Shown: positions 27,546 to 36,220 of the stretch, piece after piece
How positions within the stretch are numbered: position 1 is the stretch's first letter
Layout of the letters: each line of letters opens with the position of its first letter
Origin: Rhodococcus sp. CH91
Lineage (GTDB): Bacteria > Actinomycetota > Actinomycetes > Mycobacteriales > Mycobacteriaceae
DNA length: 64,000 nucleotides
NCBI RefSeq assembly: GCF_022554085.1
Contig: NZ_JAKFYR010000001.1
Location: 702,346 to 766,345, forward strand
Direction of reading: 5' to 3'
Made by a program: the position numbers and the translations under genes
Notes under the pieces: generated by a model
Database searches by the model: none
What the model saw: only the letters and a program-made list of their open reading frames with translations
Told to the model about the DNA's origin: nothing

Positions 27546-27901
27546 CCGCACTCGTCGACGAGCGGCGTGAACAGTTCAAGAAGGATGTTGCAGCACTGGG
27601 TTTCGACACTCCCCGTTCGGATTCGGGTGGGAAAGCCAGGATCGCCGGACTGGTGTTGATGGTGATCGGTGCCGTGGCGGTCTTCGTCGTCTACATCGGC
27701 TCGCTGACGCTGTCCGACACCCGTGACCTGTTGTCCTACCAATTGCTCGCCCTGGGATTCGTGGCGATCACGCTGATCGGCGCGGCCGTCTATCTCGCCG
27801 CGGCGGTCACTCGTGTCCTGCGGCTGTGGCTGGTCCGGCAGTTGCTCGAGAGCAGCGCCCAGGCGGACAGGATCGAGCAGGCGCTCGTCCGGAAGGACTG
27901 A
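27542..27901 (+). CDS. Small membrane protein, last gene of the ABC operon
   Basis: 119 residues with two clear hydrophobic helices (about 36-56 and 68-89), a charged N-terminal arm and a C-terminal amphipathic segment. The ATG overlaps the ATPase stop (ATGA), and a terminator follows directly, so it belongs to the operon. I do not recognise a family. It may be an accessory subunit that regulates or stabilises the transporter, but nothing in the sequence proves this. Confidence 0.75.
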   Translation: MTALVDERREQFKKDVAALGFDTPRSDSGGKARIAGLVLMVIGAVAVFVVYIGSLTLSDTRDLLSYQLLALGFVAITLIGAAVYLAAAVTRVLRLWLVRQLLESSAQADRIEQALVRKD

Positions 27902-27930
27902 CACCGACCCCACGGAAGCAGCCTGTGAGA

Positions 27931-27972
27931 CGGCGACGACCCACCCCGAAAGGGATGGGCCGTCGCTGTTTT
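27931..27972 (+). terminator. Terminator of the branched-chain-type ABC operon
   Basis: A 17-bp stem (27931-27947 with 27952-27968, two mismatches) closes on a GAAA tetraloop and is followed by TTTT. It is one of the few hairpins in the window with a U-tract. It also lies just behind the convergent metY-like gene. Confidence 0.85.
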
Positions 27973-27986
27973 CGGATTCGGGCGGA

Positions 27987-29300
27987 TCAGCTTCCGGCGG
28001 CCTCGAGCCCGGCGGTGATGTCCGCGAGGATGTCGTCGATGTGCTCGATGCCCACGGCGAGCCGGACCAGACCCGGGGTGACGCCCGCGGCGATCTGCTC
28101 TTCACCGGTGAGCTGCGAGTGAGTCGTCGAGGCGGGGTGGATGACCAGCGAGCGGACGTCACCGATGTTGGCGACGTGGCTGTGCAGGGTCAGTGCGTTG
28201 ACGAACCGCTTGCCGGCGTCGATACCACCGGCGAGCTCGAACACCACGATCGCGCCGGCACCGCGGGGAGTGAGCTCCCGGGCGCGGTCGTACCACGGCG
28301 AGGACTTCAGGCCGGCATAGGCGACGGAGGAGACCTCGGGGCGCCCCTCGAGGAATTCCGCGACCTTCTGCGCGTTCTCCACGTGCCGCTCGATGCGCAG
28401 GCTCAGCGTCTCGAGTCCCTGCGAGATGAGGAAGGCGTTGAACGGGGAGACCGCCGCGCCCATGTCACGCAGCAACTGCACGCGGGCCTTGAGCGCGAAA
28501 GCGGGTGCGCCCAGGTCGGCGAAGACGACGCCGTGGTAGCTGGGGTCGGGGGTCGTGAAGCCCGGGTGGCGGCCCTGCGTCCAGTCGAACGTCCCACCGT
28601 CGACGATGACACCGGCGATCGCCGTACCGTGACCACCGAGGTACTTGGTGGCCGAGTGCACGACGATGTCGGCACCGTGCTCGAGCGGGCGCAGCAGGTA
28701 GGGAGTGGCGACCGTGTTGTCGACGATCAGCGGCAGCCCGTTCTCGTGGGCCACGCCGGAGATGCCGGGCAGATCGAGGACGTGGTTCTTGGGATTGGCG
28801 ATCGTCTCGCCGAAGAACGCGCGGGTGTTGTCGCGGATCGCCTCGCGCCAGTGGTCGAGGTTGTCCGGATCCTCGACGAAGGTGACCTCGATGCCGAGCT
28901 TGGGCAACGTGTAGTGGAACAGGTTGTAGGTGCCGCCGTAGAGATAGGGGCTCGAGACGATGTGATCGCCCGCCTGCGCGAGATTGAGGATCGCGAAGGT
29001 CTCGGCGGCCTGCCCGGAGGCGAGCAGGAGTGCGGCGACGCCGCCCTCGAGGGATGCGATGCGCTGCTCCACCGCATCCTGGGTCGGGTTCATGATCCGG
29101 GTGTAGATGTTGCCCGGCTCGGCCAGCCCGAACAGCGCCGCGGCGTGATCGGTGCTGTCGAAGGTGTAGCTGGTGGTCTGGTAGATGGGCAGGGCCCGGG
29201 CCTTGGTGTCGCCGCCGGCGGGCTGGCCCACGTGGATCTGCTTGGTCTCGAAGCTCCAGTTCGCGCTGGGATCGATGGTCTCGGGGGTGGTGTCACTCAT
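27987..29300 (-). CDS. metY: O-acetylhomoserine sulfhydrylase
   Basis: 437-residue PLP enzyme of the Cys/Met metabolism family. It makes homocysteine from O-acetylhomoserine and sulfide, the direct route to methionine. The PLP lysine is Lys219 in HSATKYLGGHG and Asp194 in IVDNTVATP contacts the ring nitrogen; GQAAETFAI near 96-104 and SPYLYGGTYNLF near 117-128 are typical of MetY, and length fits MetY better than shorter MetB or MetZ. The ATG follows GGAG. A 24-bp palindromic region lies 200 bp upstream. metX is not seen next to it. Confidence 0.9.
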   Translation of the reverse strand: MSDTTPETIDPSANWSFETKQIHVGQPAGGDTKARALPIYQTTSYTFDSTDHAAALFGLAEPGNIYTRIMNPTQDAVEQRIASLEGGVAALLLASGQAAETFAILNLAQAGDHIVSSPYLYGGTYNLFHYTLPKLGIEVTFVEDPDNLDHWREAIRDNTRAFFGETIANPKNHVLDLPGISGVAHENGLPLIVDNTVATPYLLRPLEHGADIVVHSATKYLGGHGTAIAGVIVDGGTFDWTQGRHPGFTTPDPSYHGVVFADLGAPAFALKARVQLLRDMGAAVSPFNAFLISQGLETLSLRIERHVENAQKVAEFLEGRPEVSSVAYAGLKSSPWYDRARELTPRGAGAIVVFELAGGIDAGKRFVNALTLHSHVANIGDVRSLVIHPASTTHSQLTGEEQIAAGVTPGLVRLAVGIEHIDDILADITAGLEAAGS

Positions 29301-29499
29301 GACTCTGCTCCGGATTCGGGAGATGTTCGGATCGTCGACGTGCTGACCTTCGAGCCTCGCACACGACGGCACCTCGGCGGGGAGGTGTCGTGGGGGCATG
29401 AGCGGGTGCGGCGGTCAGCTGGCCGGGCACCCGCAGATACACGAAAAGTGCGCACGACGGCGCGGTCGCTGCGTCGACCACTCGTACGTCTTGCTCACG

Positions 29500-29523
29500 G
29501 TCCCGACAATATCCTGTCGGGAC
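29500..29523. promoter_or_regulatory. Inverted repeat upstream of metY, operator candidate
   Basis: gtcccgac-aatatcct-gtcgggac has perfect 8-bp arms with an 8-bp spacer, and another cccgac follows at 29526-29531. It lies between the divergent metY and iclR-type genes, about 200 bp from metY, and the spacer could hold a minus-strand -10 box (GATATT). The regulator is unknown; the sequence is unlike the McbR site described in Corynebacterium. Confidence 0.5.
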
Positions 29524-29629
29524 GATCCCGACCAGACTCGTAGGGATCTACCCTCGCCGGAGTCTCCGCCGCGAGGAACCTGCAGTCTGTGTGCACCTCT
29601 TCCGGTGGCGGCTGTGATACTGCTAACGT

Positions 29630-29647
29630 ACTGGAACAGATTCCAGT
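29630..29647. promoter_or_regulatory. Inverted repeat upstream of the IclR gene
   Basis: actggaa-caga-ttccagt has perfect 7-bp arms and a 4-bp spacer. It lies just after a -10-like TAACGT (29623-29628) and before the IclR-family gene, where an autoregulator would bind. IclR proteins commonly recognise such short palindromes. Confidence 0.6.
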
Positions 29648-29680
29648 TTCATGAGGCGCGCAGGGTCGTGGCCAGGACTT

Positions 29681-30523
29681 ATGGAGGTGCAGTTGACCGC
29701 CGTCGACTCCTCGCTCGAGCCCGTCGGAACCTCGGCCAAACGAGAACTTCCCCCATCGATGGTCGACCGGATGACACTCATCCTGGAAGCCTTCGACAGT
29801 CGAGGCGCCCTCACCCTGGAAGAGGTGACCTGCCGCTCGGGGCTGCCGCGCTCGACCGTGCACCGCATCCTCGACCATCTCGTGCGCCGCGACTGGATCG
29901 AGCACGCCTCGTTCGGTTACTGCCTCGGCCCGCGTGCCCTCGGACTCGGGGGCAGCGACACCGGACACCGCCGCATCAGGGAGGCCGCCGCACCGCATCT
30001 GCACGATCTGGCGATGCAGACCGGAGCCGTGGTGCACCTGACGGTGCTCGAAGGCAACGAGGTGCTCTACCTCGACAAGGTCGGCGGACAGTTGGCCTCC
30101 AGCATTCCGTCTCGCGTCGGTGGACGGTTCCCGGCCTACGCGACCGCGGCCGGCAAGGCCATCCTGGCGTGGCTCGAACCCGAACGAATCGACGCCCTGT
30201 ACGGCAAGCAGCTCGTGCCGTGCACCGAACGCACGATCCACGATCAGGTTGCGCTGCACCAGGAACTCAACCGCATCCGCAAGCGCCGCGGTGTCGCTTT
30301 CGAGCGCGAGGAAGCGGCACGGGGCATCGGATGCGTGGGCGTCGCGTTGCGGGGAGTGGACGGTCCGGTCGCGGCCCTGTCGCTCGCCGCGGACGCTCGG
30401 TCGACGCGTCTGGAATGGGTGGCCCCGATCGTCGCCGACACCGCCCGCAAGATCACGCGCGCCCTGTTCCCGGAGCACGAACGCGAGGATGCGCCGGCGC
30501 AGGCCGAGGAGAAGGTGGGCTGA
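29681..30523 (+). CDS. IclR-family transcriptional regulator
   Basis: 280 residues: N-terminal winged helix-turn-helix (LTLEEVTCRSGLPRSTVHRI, about 45-64) and a C-terminal IclR effector domain with LYLDKVGG and the typical ATAAGKAILAWL motif. These regulators bind small aromatic or aliphatic acids. Start choice is uncertain: ATG at 29681 has a weak AGGA, while TTG at 29693 has a strong GGAGGT five bases upstream. It is divergent from metY and convergent with the AurF-like gene. The palindrome directly upstream suggests autoregulation. Confidence 0.9.
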   Translation: MEVQLTAVDSSLEPVGTSAKRELPPSMVDRMTLILEAFDSRGALTLEEVTCRSGLPRSTVHRILDHLVRRDWIEHASFGYCLGPRALGLGGSDTGHRRIREAAAPHLHDLAMQTGAVVHLTVLEGNEVLYLDKVGGQLASSIPSRVGGRFPAYATAAGKAILAWLEPERIDALYGKQLVPCTERTIHDQVALHQELNRIRKRRGVAFEREEAARGIGCVGVALRGVDGPVAALSLAADARSTRLEWVAPIVADTARKITRALFPEHEREDAPAQAEEKVG

Positions 30524-30561
30524 CGGCCCTTCCGTTGCGGCGGCAACCGCTGCAACGACGA

Positions 30562-30622
30562 ACCGAGTGCGCGGTTCGTGTCGGGAATCCCGTGGGGAAT
30601 CGACAGGAACTGCGCACTCGGT
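30562..30622. terminator. Bidirectional terminator, 16-bp stem
   Basis: Arms at 30562-30577 and 30607-30622 pair over 16 bp with one G-U, around a 29-base loop that can form its own small stem. It separates the convergent IclR and AurF-like genes. Confidence 0.75.
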
Positions 30623-30640
30623 CGTTCGGCCGGAGCCGGA

Positions 30641-31573
30641 TCAGAGCAGGTGGACCTTCTTGTAGAGGATCTTCGACGGTCCGCCGATGAGGCCGACGTT
30701 GTCGAGGAAGGTCATGAGCTTGGCGCCCGACTTCCGGACCCGGTCGTGATAGTGCTTGTTGCCCTTGGCCTCTCGCAGTGCCCGTTCGCGATCGAGGCCG
30801 GCATTGGCGTAGACGTCCGGGTGGATCATGCTCTTGACGACGAAGAACACCACGAGGGCGGTGTTGAAGCGCTCGAACGCGAGACGTGCGCGGCTCGCCC
30901 CGGCGAGTCGGCGTGCGACCTCCTCGCGAGCGAACCGGATGTGACGCGCCTCCTCGAGGACGTGGATCTTCGACACCGAGCGGGTGACGGGCTGGACCCG
31001 CTCGTCGCGCATGAAGTCGCGCTGCATCATGTCGAGGATCTCCTCGGCGGCCATGACGGCGGCATAGGCGTTGGCGCCCTTGAAGAAGTGGCCCCACAGA
31101 CGCCCGAGCTGATGAATGTAGCGGGGCGGTCCGTAACCCGGCATGTTCAGTCGCTCGCCGGCGCGCGCGAACATCACCGAGTGGCGGCATTCGTCGGCGA
31201 CCTCGGTGAGGGCGAACTGCACGTGGCGTGAGTGCTTGTCGCGGTCGTAGACGTCGCGCAGGAGCATCTGCATGAGCAGGATCTCGAACCACAGGCCGAC
31301 GCTCGAGACGCTCGCGGCCTCGTGCTTGGTCAGTTCGATGCGCTGGTCGTCGGTGAGCTCGTCCCACAGCGCGGTGCCGTAGAGCGTGCTCCATTCGGGT
31401 GTCATCCCGAACTTGTCGTCGGGGACGGGGGCTTCCCAATCGACCTCGACGACCGGGTCGTACGACTTGCGAGCGGACGAGGCAAGCAGTCGCCCGGCGG
31501 TTTCCTCGCGATCGGACAGTGCGACGCCGGGTACGAACCCCTTGCTGGTCTCGCGGGTGAGCGATGCGGTCAT
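30641..31573 (-). CDS. AurF-like diiron oxygenase
   Basis: 310-residue protein of the p-aminobenzoate N-oxygenase (AurF) family. Two ExxH iron-ligand motifs are seen: EVADECRHSVMF (about 123-134) and HVLEEARHIRFA (about 209-220), and further helical glutamates (FEILLMQM, AAEEILD) complete a four-helix diiron site. Such enzymes use a dinuclear iron centre for N-oxygenation or hydroxylation. GGTGGAG precedes the ATG. It stands alone on its transcript; its substrate is unknown. Confidence 0.88.
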   Translation of the reverse strand: MTASLTRETSKGFVPGVALSDREETAGRLLASSARKSYDPVVEVDWEAPVPDDKFGMTPEWSTLYGTALWDELTDDQRIELTKHEAASVSSVGLWFEILLMQMLLRDVYDRDKHSRHVQFALTEVADECRHSVMFARAGERLNMPGYGPPRYIHQLGRLWGHFFKGANAYAAVMAAEEILDMMQRDFMRDERVQPVTRSVSKIHVLEEARHIRFAREEVARRLAGASRARLAFERFNTALVVFFVVKSMIHPDVYANAGLDRERALREAKGNKHYHDRVRKSGAKLMTFLDNVGLIGGPSKILYKKVHLL

Positions 31574-31597
31574 GTCTCCACCTTTTTAGTGTGACGA

Positions 31598-31621
31598 CTG
31601 GTAACTGTTAATCAGGTTAGC
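31598..31621. promoter_or_regulatory. Imperfect repeat upstream of the AurF-like gene
   Basis: The stretch ctggtaactgttaatcagg, followed by ttagc, contains taac/gtta half-sites in two registers, 25 bp upstream of the ATG and A+T-rich in a GC-rich background. It may be a TetR-type operator overlapping the promoter. It shares ggtaact with the elements in the catabolic cluster but not the rest. Confidence 0.35.
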
Positions 31622-31692
31622 GTGACAGCGCGCACAACACAATGCCCGCGACACGTGTCGCGGGCATCGGGATCGAACGAGGGGAGCGGCGG

Positions 31693-33219
31693 CTACCGGC
31701 GTCCGGGTGCCCAGAACGCCGAGATCACCGCACCGACCAGCAGAATCGCGGCGACGGTCCACGACGCCTGCTGCAGCCCGTCCAGAAAGGCGTTCTGCGC
31801 GAGCTCGGCGAGTTGCTCGCCCTGCGGGCCGGCCTGCTCCGCGACCTGTATCGCGGCCGCGAGCGAATCCTGCACGGCGCTCCGGGCCGGTTCGGGGAGC
31901 ATGGGGGTCACCGGATCGACGCCGTGGCTGTAGGCCGCGGCGAGGACGCTGCCCGTGATCGCGACCCCGATCGCCGCCCCGATCTCGCGGGTCGCGTCGT
32001 TGACGGCCGAGGCCACACCGAGTTGATCCTCGGGAGTGTTCGTCACGATCGCGTGCGTCGCAGGAGCCGTACAGATGCCCACTCCGACGCCGGCGACCGT
32101 CAGCGTGCACGCCACTTCGAGATAGGAGGCCTCGGCGTCGAGCAGACCCATGAGAATCAGGGCGATACCGATCAGCGCCAGGCCCGCGCTCAGCAGAACG
32201 CGGATGCCCACCCGATTCAACAGTGCCGGCACGGCGACGGACAGGGCCATGACCACGAGGAAGATCGGTGTCAGCGCCAACGAGGCGCGCAGGGGCGAAT
32301 AGCCGAGTACCAACTGCAGATACTGCACGATGAGGAAGAAGAGGCCGAAACCCGCCAGATACTGGAAGGCGAGTCCGGCCGCGCCCGCCCCGAACGCCCG
32401 GCCGGTGAACAGGCGGACGTCGAGCAAGGGCGCCCTCGACCGGAGTTCGGCGGCGACGAATCCGGCTGCGGCCGCCAGCCCCGCGACGACCGCGCCGAGG
32501 GTCACCGCGTCCGCCCAGCCACGGTGTGGACCCTCCATCACACCGAACACGAACAGGCCGACGGCGAGGACGACGAGAACGGCTCCACCGAAATCGAACG
32601 GCAACGGCCGCGCCGATCGCGACGATCCGATGGTGAGCGACACCGCGACCAGCAGAATCGCGATGGCGGCGGAGCCACCGAAGATCACCCGCCACGACGC
32701 GTACTCGAGGACGAGTCCGGACAGGATCATCCCGAGCACGGCACCCGACCCGGCCACCCCCGCCCAGATACCGATGACGCGCGCCCGGTGCGCCTCGGTG
32801 AAACCCGCAGTGATCAGGGACAATGTCGAGGGCATGACGAGCGCCGCGCCCACACCCGCGACGGCTCGCGACCCGATGATCCACAGTGGTTCGTCGGCGA
32901 ACAGCGGCAGCAGGGAACCGGCTGCGAAGATGATCAGCCCGACGATCATGACGCCGCGGCGGCCGATCCGGTCGCCCAGCGCACCGGCCGGGAGGAGCAG
33001 TGCTGCCAGCGCCAGGGTGTAGCCGTCGACGATCCACGTCAGCTGGGCCTGCGTCGCGCCGGTCTCGACCGCGATGTCCGGCAACGCCGTGTTCAGTGAC
33101 GCCATCGCGGCGATGACCACGGCCACCGCGGAACATGCGACGGCGAGCAGCCTGATCTGCGCGCGTGTCATGGGCGGTGGCGAGTCGGGGCTCGTGGCGG
33201 ATGTGGCTGTGTCGGACAC
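31693..33219 (-). CDS. Major facilitator drug-efflux transporter, DHA2 (EmrB/QacA) family
   Basis: 508-residue proton-coupled efflux pump with about 14 membrane segments. The motif LPAGALGDRIGRRGVM is the loop 2-3 signature, and RAVAGVGAALVMPSTLSLI is the drug-antiporter motif C region. The start is GTG, behind GGAAGG; earlier frames run through Arg-rich non-coding sequence. A partially amphipathic loop of 50 residues precedes the last helix, as in this family. Drug range is unknown and no adjacent regulator is seen. Confidence 0.9.
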   Translation of the reverse strand: MSDTATSATSPDSPPPMTRAQIRLLAVACSAVAVVIAAMASLNTALPDIAVETGATQAQLTWIVDGYTLALAALLLPAGALGDRIGRRGVMIVGLIIFAAGSLLPLFADEPLWIIGSRAVAGVGAALVMPSTLSLITAGFTEAHRARVIGIWAGVAGSGAVLGMILSGLVLEYASWRVIFGGSAAIAILLVAVSLTIGSSRSARPLPFDFGGAVLVVLAVGLFVFGVMEGPHRGWADAVTLGAVVAGLAAAAGFVAAELRSRAPLLDVRLFTGRAFGAGAAGLAFQYLAGFGLFFLIVQYLQLVLGYSPLRASLALTPIFLVVMALSVAVPALLNRVGIRVLLSAGLALIGIALILMGLLDAEASYLEVACTLTVAGVGVGICTAPATHAIVTNTPEDQLGVASAVNDATREIGAAIGVAITGSVLAAAYSHGVDPVTPMLPEPARSAVQDSLAAAIQVAEQAGPQGEQLAELAQNAFLDGLQQASWTVAAILLVGAVISAFWAPGRR

Positions 33220-33364
33220 GGGAGCCTTCCGGAACGGAGAAAATGCCGGTAACCGAGAGCGAGACTGCCGGTATCGTAGCCGAATCATCGGTCTCACAAC
33301 ACGGTTCGCGCGCTGCCACCGTCGACGGAGTCGAGCACGTCGATCCCGGGTGCGGCGCGCCCGG

Positions 33365-34468
33365 TCAGAGACCCATGTCCTCGTCGCCGAGGCCCTCACC
33401 GTCGGCTCCGCTGTCGGCCGTCCTGTCCGCCCGAGGCCGCCGCAACACGTACAGGCGGGAATGGTGGAAATCCCGCAGCCGCAGGGTGCGCACCGTCTGG
33501 AAGCGGAACTCCTCGCAGTCTGCGAGCGCGTCGGCGAGGTTCTCGTCGACGAGGATCGTGCCCGGCCTCGCGGCGCCCGTGAGACGTGCCGCGATGTTGA
33601 CGACCGAGCCGAACAGATCACCGAAGCGCGGCAGGGCCTGGCCCCACGCCAGGCCGATCCGCAGATCGGGATAGTCCTTCTGGGCCGCGAAGGAATCCTG
33701 CAGGTCGAGAGCGATGCGCGCGGCGTCGATCGGTCGTTCGGCCGCGAACATCACCTCGTCGCCTACCGTCTTGATGACCCACCCGTTGTGCCGGGCGATG
33801 ACGTCGGAGACCTCCGATTCGAAATAGTCGAGCAGTTCGCTCAACGCCGCGGCGTCGATCTGTCGGGTCAGCCGCGTGTATCCGACCATGTCGGCGAAAC
33901 CGACGACGAGTTCGTGGAGTTCCCCGGGATCCTGCGGCCGCGCCGCGGTCCGGCCGGTGGTGGCCACCAGATGCCGGCGCCACATGTGGCTCTGGAGACT
34001 CACCGTGAGTTCGGTCGTCCGCTCGATGATGTGATCGACGAGTGCCCGGATCTCCTCCTCCTTCGGCGGACCGGCCGACTCTTCGAAGGCGGCCGCGAGC
34101 CGCGTGAACACGTGGGTGTTGAGGAGGTTCAGCTGCCACTCGGTCAGCCGCGACATCGACTGTCCGATCGAGCGGGCCGCCGGTATCTCGAGACGTTCGT
34201 CGATCGCGCCGCTCGCGATGATCGCCGCCGCGGCTCGCAGGGCTTCGACGTCCCCGTCCGTGAACATCACGACGTCCGGATCGGGGTCGACGGTCAGACC
34301 GAGGGCCTGCCACAACCGCCGCACACGCGCAGGTTCGAGCCCGCACGACTCGGCCACCTCGTTGAGCGTGTAGCGGAGAGACCCGCCGAGCAGTGCGTTC
34401 TCCAGTTCTGACTGGATCACGGACAGCACGTCGGTTCCTGATGCGGGTGCCGGGTCGGACGGGGTCAC
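33365..34468 (-). CDS. Class III adenylate cyclase, Rv1264-like
   Basis: 367 residues: an N-terminal helical regulatory domain (1-180) like the autoinhibitory, pH-responsive domain of mycobacterial Rv1264, then a class III cyclase domain. Metal aspartates Asp193 and Asp237, adenine-selecting Lys233 and Asp284, and transition-state Asn291 and Arg295 are all present with the spacing known in Rv1264, so it should make cAMP. The GTG start with AAGGA upstream is preferred to an ATG 30 bases earlier that has no ribosome site. No membrane helix. Single-gene unit. Confidence 0.9.
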   Translation of the reverse strand: MTPSDPAPASGTDVLSVIQSELENALLGGSLRYTLNEVAESCGLEPARVRRLWQALGLTVDPDPDVVMFTDGDVEALRAAAAIIASGAIDERLEIPAARSIGQSMSRLTEWQLNLLNTHVFTRLAAAFEESAGPPKEEEIRALVDHIIERTTELTVSLQSHMWRRHLVATTGRTAARPQDPGELHELVVGFADMVGYTRLTRQIDAAALSELLDYFESEVSDVIARHNGWVIKTVGDEVMFAAERPIDAARIALDLQDSFAAQKDYPDLRIGLAWGQALPRFGDLFGSVVNIAARLTGAARPGTILVDENLADALADCEEFRFQTVRTLRLRDFHHSRLYVLRRPRADRTADSGADGEGLGDEDMGL

Positions 34469-34608
34469 ACACTCATCCTTACCGTGCCCGCCCCACACAT
34501 GCGCGGCAGGTCGCGCCGAGCACGTGTGCAGGCGTGTCGTACGAATGTGCGACAGTGGCCCCCGTCGAACCCCTGCCGACCTGTCGGCGAACCGAGAAAG
34601 GACGTCGC

Positions 34609-35457
34609 ATGCCGCCCCGCAGACGCGCGGACCACCTGACGGAGGAACAACTCGGAGAGCTCGGTACCGCTCTCGCCGAGGGGCGCCGCGCGACCGTCTA
34701 CCTCGTCGAAGGCATACCGAGTCTGGGGATCGACCCGGGAACGTCCGCGCGCGTGGTGTCGATCACCGGGAGCACCGTGACGGTGCGGCCGAAGGGTGTC
34801 GACGACGAGTTGCCCTTCGAAGCGGACGAATTGCGCGCGACGCGCGATCCTGCAGGAGCGAAGACCGTGCCCTCGAAGACCGCGCGCGGGCCCGCGAAGA
34901 CCCCGCCGGTGAAGACTGCGCGCCAGGAGCCTTCGCCCCCGAAGGCTGTGCGCCCGGAGTCTTCGCCCCCGAAGGCCGTGCGCCCGGAGTCTTCGCCCCC
35001 GAAGGCCGCAACTCCGAAGACGCCTGCACCGAAGCCTGCTGCCCCCGCCCCCCGCGCCGAGGAGAAGACGCCCGTGAACCAGACCACCTCCCCTTCGTCC
35101 GATGCCTCCAGCCGGCCTTCGGCCGCGCCGGCGAAGCCGAAGGCCCCGGCCCGCAAGGCGAAGAAGGCTCCGTCCATCACCATCACCGTCACGATCGACC
35201 CCGAGAACGAGTGGACGGTCGGCGTCGCACACGGCACCCGCAAGGTCGGCAAGCCCACGCCGGTCGCCCCCGACGCCGTCGAACGGGCGGTGAAGGAACT
35301 CGGCGATCCGACGGCGAGCGAAGCCGTCGAATCGGTCATCGAGGAAGCACGCCGGGCGGCCGAGGAACGGGTCGCGCAACTCAGCCGCGAGCTCGAGGAG
35401 GCCCGGCTGGCTCTCGAGAGCTTGGGCGCAACCCGTAAATCCGGCGGAAACCTCTAG
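34609..35457 (+). CDS. Lys/Pro/Ala-rich protein of unknown function (DUF6319-like)
   Basis: 282 residues. The N-terminal 75 residues are a compact predicted domain (LTEEQLGELGTALAEGRR followed by strands), then a disordered linker of about 110 residues rich in Lys, Pro and Ala, built partly from a 10-residue repeat (RPESSPPKAV), then a second domain (ITITVTIDPENEWTVGVAHG) and a C-terminal coiled coil (about 235-275). A histone-H1-like linker suggests DNA or wall contact, but this is guesswork. The ATG follows GAAAGGA. I believe relatives occur in Rhodococcus and mycobacteria. Confidence 0.75.
   Translation: MPPRRRADHLTEEQLGELGTALAEGRRATVYLVEGIPSLGIDPGTSARVVSITGSTVTVRPKGVDDELPFEADELRATRDPAGAKTVPSKTARGPAKTPPVKTARQEPSPPKAVRPESSPPKAVRPESSPPKAATPKTPAPKPAAPAPRAEEKTPVNQTTSPSSDASSRPSAAPAKPKAPARKAKKAPSITITVTIDPENEWTVGVAHGTRKVGKPTPVAPDAVERAVKELGDPTASEAVESVIEEARRAAEERVAQLSRELEEARLALESLGATRKSGGNL
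34921..35010 (+). repeat. Three 30-bp tandem repeats inside the coding region
   Basis: Units 34921-34950, 34951-34980 and 34981-35010 each encode ten residues. Units two and three differ only at their last two bases; unit one is more diverged. The repeat is in frame, so copy-number change would alter linker length without a frameshift. Confidence 0.9.
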
Positions 35458-35505
35458 TACGCTCGGCTCGACGGCGGCCGGAAGCGGCAGTGCGGGAGGG
35501 GCACC

Positions 35506-36168
35506 ATGTTCAAGAAACTCGTCGTAGCAATCGCAAGCGTGGTGGCGCTGGCCGGCGCGGGTTCGGGGGTGGCCGTCGCGGCCCCGCCTGTGACTCTCGG
35601 CGGTGGTTCGGGCATCACTCTGGGCGACGGCACTCAGGACATCTTCGACTGCACGCTCACCACGATCGGTAACGATTCGGCCGGTCGGCTCGTCGGTCTC
35701 ACCGCGGCGCACTGCGGTGGTCCCGGTATGACGGTGAAGGCCGAATACGATCTCGGTGCCGGGCCGGTGGGGCAGGTCGTCTCGGCCAACCAGATGCTCG
35801 ACTACGCCGTCATCGTGTTCGACAGGAGCAAGGTGGTTCCGGTCGAACGGGTCGGCAATGTGACCATCACGGACCTCGGTGCTCCGGCGGGATTCCCGAA
35901 CGTCGCCTGCAAGGAAGGGCGCACGACGGGTAATACCTGCGGAGTGGTGTGGGGCGACGTGCTCGGTTCCCAGGAGACGTGGACCCAGGTCTGTGTCGTC
36001 GAAGGCGACTCGGGTGCGCCGCTGGTGGTGGGCACGACACTCGTCGCGATGGTCAACGCCTACCTGCTCGCGCCGTGCGTCGGGCCGGAGGTCGGAACGA
36101 ATATCGACGTGATCATGGCCGACATCGATGCCCGTGGCGGGGCGGGCGCCGGCTTCCGCCCGATCTAG
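35506..36168 (+). CDS. Secreted trypsin-like serine protease
   Basis: 220-residue chymotrypsin-fold protease with a signal peptide (cleavage after AVA near residue 26). The triad is His69 (TAAHC), Asp99 (MLDYAV) and Ser169 (GDSGAP). Cysteines at 49 and 70 and near 135, 145 and 163 could form disulfides. It is small, with no membrane anchor, so it is probably released or wall-associated. GGGAGGGG precedes the ATG. Similar rhodococcal and mycobacterial proteins lack known substrates. Confidence 0.9.
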   Translation: MFKKLVVAIASVVALAGAGSGVAVAAPPVTLGGGSGITLGDGTQDIFDCTLTTIGNDSAGRLVGLTAAHCGGPGMTVKAEYDLGAGPVGQVVSANQMLDYAVIVFDRSKVVPVERVGNVTITDLGAPAGFPNVACKEGRTTGNTCGVVWGDVLGSQETWTQVCVVEGDSGAPLVVGTTLVAMVNAYLLAPCVGPEVGTNIDVIMADIDARGGAGAGFRPI

Positions 36169-36220
36169 CGGCCCCGCCCGATCCTGCGACGACACGGCGG
36201 CGAGAGAGGTCACCCGTTCC

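Noticed and set aside
31598..31621. Fourth copy of the shared cluster element
   Set aside because: Only ggtaact agrees; the rest of the consensus and the inverted-repeat spacing do not.
31642..33099. Open frame of 485 codons opposite the drug-efflux pump
   Set aside because: Arg/Asp/Gln-rich shadow with no domain.
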